From positions 1-6,018 of the forward strand of contig JAKSDL010000054.1 in assembly GCA_022360105.1 (NCBI GenBank): DNA of 6,018 nt, in the 5' to 3' direction. Both the position numbers and the translations under genes were made by a program. Positions 1-4,920 of this stretch are shown here, piece after piece. A model generated the notes under the pieces. It ran no database searches. It saw only the letters and a list, made by a program, of their open reading frames with translations, and was not told the origin of the DNA. The stretch's first letter is position 1. The number at the start of each line of letters is the position of its first letter. The stretch is from Pseudomonadota bacterium. GTDB taxonomy: Bacteria; SAR324; XYD2-FULL-50-16; JAHJRI01.

Positions 1-48
1 CAACGTTTTCGTCAACTGGGTCACCTAATACTGAGTCTTTTGGGCATT

Positions 49-262
49 TGCTCCAAAGGAGCATCTTATAAAAGCATAGAGTGTAGCGTAGCGTAACCCT
101 ATGTTGACGGGTTCTACAGTTTTTATGCTCTGAAGGAGCATTTCAAAACCAAGGTTTGAAAATCATCATCTCGATGAAGCACTCCTTCAGAGTGCAAATC
201 GAATTTTTAATTCTTACCCCGGGTTAACACCCGGGGCTTTTATGAGCTCCCCTGAAAGGGGA
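49..262. repeat. Cluster of short hairpin repeats (REP-like)
   Basis: At least seven inverted repeats lie almost back to back: TGCTCC/GGAGCA (49-63), CATAG/CTATG around a TAGCGTAGCG stretch (75-103), ATGCTC/GAGCAT (125-141), a TTTCAAAACC/GGTTTGAAA stem with one bulge (141-161), TCATC/GATGA (166-177), GCACTC/GAGTGC (179-195), the GC-rich stem at 217-236, and TCCCCT/AGGGGA (248-262). Three are related. CTCCAAAGGAG (51-61) and CTCTGAAGGAG (128-138) differ at two bases, and the exact inverse of the latter lies at 182-192. The flanks of the last two differ (ATG/CAT versus GCA/TGC) but still pair. This suggests a mobile or structural intergenic repeat family; the function and family name are unknown to me. 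Confidence 0.6.
217..241 (+). terminator. Putative rho-independent terminator, rightward
   Basis: A perfect 8-bp stem CCCCGGGT/ACCCGGGG (217-224 and 229-236) closes a TAAC tetraloop and is followed by CTTTT (237-241). The stem is very GC-rich, but the T tract is short. It would end a transcript entering from the left of the window. The minus-strand reading lacks a U tract directly after the stem. It could equally be one more member of the surrounding hairpin cluster. Confidence 0.5.
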
Positions 263-488
263 ATATAGATCAATTTTAGTATCCATAAAACAACTTAGTG
301 CTTATGGGGTCAAGCCCGGAATGAGAAAGAGTCATGTTCCTCGCCGGGTGGTCAAATATTCGAATGATGACACGTCTGTGCACTTGATCCAGCTTGAGAT
401 GTTGAGTATGTACCAACATTTCAAGCTGGATCAGCAGGTCTTTATCGAGACAAAACTTCACAGATCCCCTGAGTCTGACTTTTGTGAT
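263..488. other. Non-coding stretch with one long inverted repeat
   Basis: No convincing gene lies between the hairpin cluster and the end of the DUF1127 gene. Short open frames exist on both strands (for example 276-461 minus and 321-572 plus). They overlap each other, lack Shine-Dalgarno sequences and resemble no family I recognise. The main content is the long inverted repeat at 385-433. A small hairpin GTCTGA/TCAGAC (473-478 and 489-494) overlaps the stop codon of the DUF1127 gene. Confidence 0.5.
384..434 (+). repeat. Long inverted repeat, 20-bp stem with 9-nt loop
   Basis: The arms at 385-404 and 414-433 are complementary at 19 of 20 positions and enclose the loop AGTATGTAC. The only internal mismatch is G398 against T420. 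The next outer position is T384 against G434. In RNA made from the plus strand both become G.U wobbles, giving an unbroken 21-pair stem; in minus-strand RNA both are A.C mismatches. No good T tract follows on either side (only CTTTA on the plus side), so a simple terminator is unlikely. It could be an sRNA hairpin, a duplex-processing site or a palindromic protein-binding site. Confidence 0.55.
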
Positions 489-737
489 TCAGACAAACCA
501 GAAATGGGAATTGTATCGATTTCCATGATCATGACGCGTCATACCGATATCTTTGAGGTCACGATCACTTAAATGGTGGAGTTCTCGCTGCTGTCTCCGC
601 CGGGTTTTCCAGGCATTCCTTACATTCCTGATTCCAGCCCGAACTAAAACCCAGATGTTTTTTAAAACGTCTCTTTCTCCTGGTCTGTTGGTGTTACTTC
701 CAGCCATGCAATTTATTCGTTCGCAATGAGCAGTCAT
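489..737 (-). CDS. DUF1127 domain-containing small protein
   Basis: This 82-residue protein ends in a recognisable DUF1127 domain: an arginine-rich helix with WKTRRRQQREL (about 43-53), then LSDRDLKDIGMTR (56-68). The tail HGNRYNSHFWFV corresponds to the usual aromatic C-terminus of the family. Many DUF1127 proteins are only about 45-50 residues, so the first 40 residues are an N-terminal extension without a motif I know. The start at 737 is favoured because AGGAGGT (747-741 on the minus strand) stands three bases upstream; the next in-frame ATG (707) has no such site. Some alphaproteobacterial members act in RNA metabolism or stress and nutrient responses; the role here is unknown. The gene stands alone and diverges from the LysR gene. 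An ATTAG/CTAAT pentamer (751-755) sits just upstream of its ribosome binding site. Confidence 0.85.
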   Translation of the reverse strand: MTAHCERINCMAGSNTNRPGERDVLKNIWVLVRAGIRNVRNAWKTRRRQQRELHHLSDRDLKDIGMTRHDHGNRYNSHFWFV

Positions 738-900
738 GTTACCTCCTGAGATTAGGTGGTTAATTGGTGCCAGAACGGAAAGTCGCTAACCCCTTATCCA
801 GTCTTGTGCCAGATGCCGGAATTCAGCTTTTGGCGTTCGGCTTAAAACATTCCAATTACAAGGAAAAACCGGCTGATCGCTGAAAGCACTAACCTTCAAA

Positions 901-933
901 ATACCAAGCTGCTTTTAAAGCTTTTATTGGTAT
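901..933. repeat. Inverted repeat ATACCAA/TTGGTAT
   Basis: Perfect 7-bp arms (901-907 and 927-933) flank a 19-base centre that contains its own symmetrical GCTTTTAAAGC (911-921). An outer AACC/GGTT pair (891-894 and 935-938) can extend the fold. It lies about 165 bases upstream of the DUF1127 start codon and 200 bases upstream of the LysR start, so it could act on either gene. Function unknown. Confidence 0.4.
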
Positions 934-1037
934 GGGTTAAACTGGTTTTCGTTCAGGCACTAATTAAAAACTTGAAGTTGATTTTATTTTGCAGCAAAAA
1001 AGATGGTCGTGACAAACCATGAATTCTCATGTCTGGC

Positions 1038-1122
1038 ATTAGATAATTTGCGTTATCTTTTTATAAGAATTGGATTAGAATAACTAATCCATTGCTAATA
1101 AACTGATTTCACCAAACCTAAT
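1038..1122. promoter_or_regulatory. Putative GcvA-type operator: CTAAT cluster and dyads
   Basis: CTAAT occurs on one strand or the other at 1038-1042 (minus), 1074-1078 (minus), 1084-1088, 1095-1099 and 1118-1122, with a further copy at 960-964. The central pair forms a perfect dyad TGGATTAG-AATAA-CTAATCCA (1071-1091), which contains the LysR-type T-N11-A pattern (1075-1087). Two further dyads precede it: CATGA/TCATG (1018-1031) and AGATAA/TTATCT (1041-1058). CTAAT is the pentamer reported in Escherichia coli GcvA binding sites, including that of gcvA itself. Autoregulation of the downstream LysR gene is therefore the simplest reading; binding is inferred. Confidence 0.6.
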
Positions 1123-1133
1123 AACAGACCTCT

Positions 1134-2051
1134 ATGAGTACCGCACACTATTCTTTAAATGCATTGCATGCTTTTGAGGCTGCAGCTCGTCATCAAAGTT
1201 TTACCTTGGCCGGAAAGGAACTGTTTGTGACCCAGGGAGCGATCAGCCAACAAATTAAACAACTGGAAGGTCAACTGGGCTTCGCGTTGTTTCACCGTCA
1301 GCCACGCAGCCTGACGTTAACCAGGAAAGGAGAGAAACTGGCTGAAGTTGTAAGGGCTTCATTGACATCGATACACGAAGCTATTGAAGAATTGCAGGAA
1401 GATAAACCAGGGGAAAATACGTTAAAAATCAGTATAATTCCTTCATTAGCCTCAAAATGGGTCATGCCGCGGCTGCGAAAATTCAGTGATCTTCATCCTC
1501 ACATCAAGCTGGAAATATCCAGTGAAGGGAGGGTGGTTGACTTGCATACAGAGGATGTTGATATTGCCATTCGCTATGGCAAGGGAAATTATCCTGGTTT
1601 GTATACGGTACTTTTGATGAAGGAGGAGATTTTTCCAGTGTGCAGCCCGACTTTTCTCGAAGAAAACAGCGCACCCGGCACCCTGGAAGATTTGAAAGAC
1701 CATGTCTTAATTCACGACATTGCAGGGCCATATACCAGGTATACCGGATTGTGGAAGACCTGGCTGGAAATAGTCGGAGTCAAAGGCATTGATGTTAGTA
1801 AAGGAACGATCTTTAATCAGTCCGAAATGGTGATGAATGCAGCAGTATTAGGCCAGGGAATTGCACTGGGAAGATCGGTTCTGGTCGAAGACGATATCGC
1901 CCAGGGGCGATTGGTCCGCTTGTTTGATGTCACTGTGGATTCCGATTCTTCTTATTATCTCGTTTCGACTGAAGAAGATAAAGACAAGGAAAAAATTCGT
2001 CTGTTTCGCGAATGGATCTTACAGGAGGCAAAGATAACTCAATCAACATAA
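1134..2051 (+). CDS. LysR-family transcriptional regulator, GcvA-like
   Basis: This 305-residue protein is full length for a LysR-type regulator. The N-terminal winged helix-turn-helix covers about residues 6-65, with SFTLAGKELFVTQGAISQQI (22-41) as the recognition region. The effector domain (about 95-300) carries hallmarks of the GcvA/AmpR/TrpI-like group: SLASKWVMPRL (104-114), DVDIAIRYG (141-149), LIHD (192-195), WKTWL (207-211) and QSEMVMNAAVLGQGIALGRS (229-248). It would be a cytoplasmic DNA-binding regulator that responds to a small ligand. No glycine-cleavage, beta-lactamase or tryptophan-synthase gene lies nearby, so the ligand and targets cannot be given. The ATG at 1134 matches the family N-terminus, although no Shine-Dalgarno sequence precedes it. 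CTAAT boxes upstream suggest autoregulation. The phosphoesterase gene starts 33 bp after the stop. Confidence 0.93.
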   Translation: MSTAHYSLNALHAFEAAARHQSFTLAGKELFVTQGAISQQIKQLEGQLGFALFHRQPRSLTLTRKGEKLAEVVRASLTSIHEAIEELQEDKPGENTLKISIIPSLASKWVMPRLRKFSDLHPHIKLEISSEGRVVDLHTEDVDIAIRYGKGNYPGLYTVLLMKEEIFPVCSPTFLEENSAPGTLEDLKDHVLIHDIAGPYTRYTGLWKTWLEIVGVKGIDVSKGTIFNQSEMVMNAAVLGQGIALGRSVLVEDDIAQGRLVRLFDVTVDSDSSYYLVSTEEDKDKEKIRLFREWILQEAKITQST

Positions 2052-2084
2052 ATGTATTAACCGTTATTGTGCTGACTGACGTTT

Positions 2085-2546
2085 ATGACTAAACTGGGAA
2101 TCATTTCCGATACACATAAGTTATTGAGACCGGAAGCAATCGAGGTGCTGGAAGGCTCTGATTTAATTATTCATGCCGGTGATATTGGCAATGCGGAGAT
2201 AATTGAAAAACTTAGAACCATTGCTCCTGTTCGTGCGGTTCGGGGAAACATCGATAAAAGCCCCTGGGGAGACGAATTCCCATATACCGAGGCCTTTGAA
2301 TTTGCCGGCAAGTGTTTTTATGTGCTTCATATTTTGCAGGATCTTGATCTGGACCCGGCTGCGGCTGGATTTGATGTTGTGATCTCGGGTCATTCACACA
2401 TTCCAAAAATCGAAACCAAAAATAGCGTCCTCTACATCAATCCAGGAAGCGCCGGACCGCGACGCTTCAAACTGCCAATTTCCCTGGCAACTCTTCAAAT
2501 CAGCGGAGACAGCTTGGAAGCAGAATTACACACCTTGCGTGTCTAG
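2085..2546 (+). CDS. YfcE/MJ0936-family metallophosphoesterase
   Basis: This 153-residue protein is a single calcineurin-like phosphoesterase domain of the short YfcE/MJ0936 type, a cytoplasmic dinuclear-metal phosphodiesterase. The expected ligands are present in order: D9 and H11 in ISDTH, D33 in HAGDIG, N55 in GNID, H82 in VLHILQDLDLD, and H103 and H105 in GHSH. NPGSAGPRRF (119-128) follows. Relatives of this type hydrolyse model phosphodiester substrates in vitro; the natural substrate is unknown. The ATG at 2085 places the first motif at residue 6, as usual for the family, though the upstream sequence has no clear Shine-Dalgarno site. The 33-bp gap from the LysR gene suggests one transcript. 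Its 3' end faces the EamA gene across 49 bp that hold only a weak CCTG/CAGG hairpin (2572-2583) and no T-rich terminator. Confidence 0.92.
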   Translation: MTKLGIISDTHKLLRPEAIEVLEGSDLIIHAGDIGNAEIIEKLRTIAPVRAVRGNIDKSPWGDEFPYTEAFEFAGKCFYVLHILQDLDLDPAAAGFDVVISGHSHIPKIETKNSVLYINPGSAGPRRFKLPISLATLQISGDSLEAELHTLRV

Positions 2547-2595
2547 TCTTAATTATCGTCTATTCAACACGCCTGGTTTCAGGTTGCCGGCAAGT

Positions 2596-3501
2596 CTAAT
2601 TTTTCAAAACGGAACTCTTCAGACTGATTTTGGTTTTGCTTTGCATCAGTATGTAATTACCGGCAAGGATCAGTCCCACACCGATGTAAGTGGATAACGA
2701 CCAGTAAAAATCTTCAAATACAGTGGAAAATACCAAAGCCACCACGGGAATCAGCATAGCCACATAAGCGGATTTTGCAGAACCAATACGACCCAGCAAT
2801 GTCAGGTAGAGTCCAAAAGCCACGATTGAGCCAAAAACAGACAGGTAAAGAAGAGAGCTGATGTAGGAGAAAGTCTGGGGAATAACAAAGGCTTGCCCGG
2901 TTATCAATGAAATTCCCAGCATCACAATCGCGCCGTAAGCCATCCCAAAAGCATTGGTCTGCATCACAGGCAATCCACGCCGGGAAATAAATTCTGCAGT
3001 TATGTTTCCCAGGGATGCTGAAAAAGCCGCAATAAGCCCCAGGATTAGTCCAAAAACACTATGATCCGAAAATTCAAAGGACTGGATTTCATGCTCAAAT
3101 GTCAGTGCGATCCCGGCGAAACCGATGATTGCACCAATGATCATATTCAAAGTGATTGGAGATTTTAAAATAAAATATCCGTTAAAAGTATTAAAGAAAA
3201 CAATCGAGGAAAACAGAACAGCCACCAGTCCACTGGTAATATATATTTCCGAGATATAAACAGACCAGTAGTTCATTGAAAACAGAAAAAATCCCAGTAG
3301 GGCAAAATAGATATGATCTTTCGATTTGTAATTTAAGTTCAACCCTTTTATCTTGCAATAGATCAACAGAATAATCGCCGCCAGCGTGAAGCGATAAGCT
3401 ACTGAAACCATGGGGGCAACCGTATCCAGCTGAAAGGTAATCGCCAGCCAGGTTGATCCCCAAATCAGGACTGTGGATGCATATAAAAGGAAGTTTTTCA
3501 T
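2596..3501 (-). CDS. EamA/DMT-superfamily transporter
   Basis: This 301-residue, strongly hydrophobic protein has the ten-helix layout of drug/metabolite transporters, made of two EamA repeats (about 5-135 and 148-287). Signatures are LIWGSTWLAI (12-21) in helix 1 and LLGRIGSAKSAYVAMLIPVVA, split around residue 240, in the second repeat. A basic tail (KTKISLKSSVLKN) ends the chain. Members export metabolites, amino acids or drugs across the inner membrane; the substrate cannot be told from sequence. The ATG at 3501 gives the canonical N-terminus, although no Shine-Dalgarno site is visible. The gene appears richer in A and T than its neighbours, which may only reflect its membrane-protein and lysine-rich composition. 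It is transcribed towards the phosphoesterase gene and away from the PAP2 gene. Confidence 0.93.
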   Translation of the reverse strand: MKNFLLYASTVLIWGSTWLAITFQLDTVAPMVSVAYRFTLAAIILLIYCKIKGLNLNYKSKDHIYFALLGFFLFSMNYWSVYISEIYITSGLVAVLFSSIVFFNTFNGYFILKSPITLNMIIGAIIGFAGIALTFEHEIQSFEFSDHSVFGLILGLIAAFSASLGNITAEFISRRGLPVMQTNAFGMAYGAIVMLGISLITGQAFVIPQTFSYISSLLYLSVFGSIVAFGLYLTLLGRIGSAKSAYVAMLIPVVALVFSTVFEDFYWSLSTYIGVGLILAGNYILMQSKTKISLKSSVLKN

Positions 3502-3683
3502 TGGAAGATAGTCGGGAGATTGGTATGTAAAGGTTACGTTTTTGAATTTATGTGTCTTCTGTTGCCTGGAAATTTCGTAATTTGTATAATCCGTGAAAAA
3601 GAATTCAGGCGTCAGAATTCAGAATAAACAACGACTCGCTGCACGCCATTATAAATTGTTAAAAATTGCGGCCCACAGGTGCT

Positions 3684-3734
3684 CTTAATCGGGCAAATCG
3701 ATTAAGCCGGCAGCTTTTGAAAGGTTCGAAGCTG
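3684..3734. repeat. Two tandem hairpins
   Basis: CTTAATCG (3684-3691) and CGATTAAG (3699-3706) form a perfect 8-bp stem around a 7-base loop. Four bases later CAGCTT (3711-3716) and AAGCTG (3729-3734) form a second stem with an inner GAA/TTC pairing. Neither is followed by a T tract, so they do not look like terminators. They may be operator dyads or part of a structured leader; function unknown. Confidence 0.45.
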
Positions 3735-3800
3735 TTTGCCAGGCCTTTGAAACATATACAAGACAGAATTTCGGGTGCGGAACGTGAGTCGACAAATAAC

Positions 3801-3913
3801 TTAGGGTTGATGGATCAAGTCTTTGTTTTTTTCAGTATTTAAGACCTCATGCTAAAGCAATATGCGGAAATTGTAACCCTAATAGTTCTTATGTCATAAA
3901 TAAGAAATACTGA
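3801..3913. repeat. Interleaved inverted repeats (A-B-A'-B' order)
   Basis: TTAGGGTT (3801-3808) is complementary to AACCCTAA (3875-3882). TCAGTATTT (3832-3840) is complementary to AAATACTGA (3905-3913). The second pair starts inside the first and ends outside it, so both together would form a pseudoknot in RNA or crossed loops between DNA sites. A smaller dyad, CTTAT/ATAAG (3888-3904), sits between the right-hand arms. The element ends about 60 bases before the PAP2 gene and could be part of its leader or promoter. Confidence 0.4.
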
Positions 3914-3963
3914 TGATACTCTGATAAATCCATTTAACGATGGTGTTTTGTTCGAATTAACAA

Positions 3964-3968
3964 AGGAG
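3964..3968 (+). promoter_or_regulatory. Shine-Dalgarno site that decides the PAP2 start
   Basis: AGGAG ends two bases before the ATG at 3971 and eight bases before the in-frame ATG at 3977. The longer spacing is in the normal range and the shorter one is too tight, so translation most likely starts at 3977. Confidence 0.6.
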
Positions 3969-3976
3969 CGATGGAG

Positions 3977-4861
3977 ATGGAAGCCACCTATCAATGGGGA
4001 ATCGATTTGATCAATTGGATGCAGCAGGCCAGTCCGACACTGGATATACCTTTTACATTGTTGACCATTACCGGTGATCAGGAGTTTTACATGCTGGTTT
4101 TACCGTTGCTGATCTGGAGTATCGATCAAAAAATCGGGTTGCGCTTAACCGTGTTCTTTCTCATTTCCGGTTTTCTTAATTCGGTTGCCAAAGCGATAGC
4201 GGCTGCTCCCAGGCCCTTTCAATATGATCCGTCGGTTAAAGCTATTGTTGATGCTACTGGTGGCGGTATGCCGAGTGGGCATACTCAGAACGCTTTGTTT
4301 GTCTGGGGATATCTTTACAAGTGGTTTGAGAGTCGGTGGTTCAGGGTATTAGCGATTGCATTAATCATACTGGTTCCCCTTTCCAGGGTGTACCTGGGAG
4401 TACACTTTCCTACGGATCTGGTGGGAGGGTATATTGTGGGGCTGATTTTGCTGGTGTTTATCCTTAGGTTCGAGGATCTCCTGGTGAGCTGGGTGTCCGG
4501 ACTTCACTTTGGAATTCAATTGTTGGCTTCTATTGCATGTCCGTTACTTATGCTGCTGCTTATTCCTAACCCTTTGGCCAACGAAGTTGTCATTTGTGCA
4601 ACATTGATGGGAGGGGCAATAGGTTTGTCATTCAAACAGCGCTACTTAAAATTCCACATAGCGCCATCATGGATGAAACGAGGATTATCTTATGTTTTGG
4701 GGATACTCGTATTTTTTATGATCTATTTGGGGCTTAAGCTCTTGTTTTCCGGTCTTGAACCGACATCCCTGTTTCGATTTATTCGCTATGCCCTGATTGG
4801 ATTTTACACCGTGTTTATCGCTCCCTGGATGTTTGTCAAATTGAGGCTGGCCTCAACATAG
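3977..4861 (+). CDS. PAP2-superfamily membrane phosphatase
   Basis: This protein has 294 residues from the preferred start, or 296 from the ATG at 3971. It is hydrophobic, with multiple predicted membrane helices. All three PAP2 motifs are intact (numbered from 3977): K72-x6-R79-P80, P99-S-G-H102, and S136-R137-x5-H143-x3-D147. Residues H102 and H143 are the expected catalytic pair. Such enzymes remove phosphate from lipid phosphates or diphosphates such as phosphatidic acid or undecaprenyl diphosphate, at the inner membrane; the substrate here is unknown. The C-terminal third (about 165-290) contains additional hydrophobic segments beyond the catalytic core. The GMC oxidoreductase gene follows after 59 bp on the same strand, so an operon is plausible. 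Confidence 0.92.
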   Translation: MEATYQWGIDLINWMQQASPTLDIPFTLLTITGDQEFYMLVLPLLIWSIDQKIGLRLTVFFLISGFLNSVAKAIAAAPRPFQYDPSVKAIVDATGGGMPSGHTQNALFVWGYLYKWFESRWFRVLAIALIILVPLSRVYLGVHFPTDLVGGYIVGLILLVFILRFEDLLVSWVSGLHFGIQLLASIACPLLMLLLIPNPLANEVVICATLMGGAIGLSFKQRYLKFHIAPSWMKRGLSYVLGILVFFMIYLGLKLLFSGLEPTSLFRFIRYALIGFYTVFIAPWMFVKLRLAST

Positions 4862-4909
4862 AAATTCGGATGGTATTTGAGCTTAAAACAGTTTATGTGA
4901 GACGATTTC

Positions 4910-4914
4910 AAGGA
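4910..4914 (+). promoter_or_regulatory. Ribosome binding site of the GMC gene
   Basis: AAGGA lies six bases before the ATG at 4921. This supports that start over the out-of-frame ATG at 4914. Confidence 0.6.
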
Positions 4915-4920
4915 TGAATA

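Larger units (their letters stand above)
738..1133. other. Divergent intergenic region between DUF1127 and lysR genes
   Basis: This 396-bp gap must hold the leader and promoter of the minus-strand DUF1127 gene and those of the plus-strand LysR gene. No small gene was recognised. It contains an imperfect direct repeat, GTGCCAGAA (768-776) and GTGCCAGAT (806-814), a dyad at 901-933, and a run of dyads and CTAAT pentamers from 960 to 1122. I could not assign convincing -35/-10 pairs. TGCTAATAA (1094-1102) is a weak extended -10 candidate for the LysR gene. Confidence 0.6.
3502..3976. other. Divergent intergenic region rich in inverted repeats
   Basis: This 475-bp gap between the divergent EamA and PAP2 genes must contain both promoters. 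It holds no gene that I recognise. It contains a 9-bp direct repeat AGAATTCAG (3600-3608 and 3614-3622), tandem hairpins at 3684-3734, a T-rich run (3821-3832) and two interleaved inverted repeats (3801-3913). No convincing -35/-10 pair could be assigned for either gene. Confidence 0.6.

Noticed and set aside
1..96. Frame 1 is open from the window edge to a TAA at 94-96 and might be the end of an upstream gene
   Set aside because: Only 31 codons, no recognisable motif, and it runs through hairpin repeats; a minus-strand frame over 1-64 is equally open.
75..103. Possible IS200/IS605-type end hairpin or integron attC site
   Set aside because: No transposase or integrase is present, the stem is only five pairs plus mismatches, and no core attC boxes are seen. 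A REP-like repeat is the safer reading.
49..262. CRISPR array
   Set aside because: The repeats are short, differ in sequence and orientation and have irregular spacing; no cas genes are present.
384..434. Possible intrinsic terminator for the DUF1127 gene
   Set aside because: No T tract follows the stem in the minus-strand direction.
276..461. Minus-strand open frame of 61 codons
   Set aside because: No family similarity that I recognise and no ribosome binding site; it overlaps the opposite frame across the inverted repeat.
321..572. Plus-strand open frame of 83 codons
   Set aside because: No Shine-Dalgarno site or recognisable family. Its 3' part is antisense to the well-supported DUF1127 gene and its middle is the inverted repeat.
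760..830. Sigma-54 promoter suggested by TGGCAC motifs on the minus strand
   Set aside because: The required GC element at the proper distance is missing in both copies.
2329..2350. Degenerate metal-binding block (LHI instead of LHG) in the phosphoesterase
   Set aside because: The ligand histidine is present, and the LH-DLDLDPAAAGFD pattern appears to be normal for a proteobacterial subgroup of the family.
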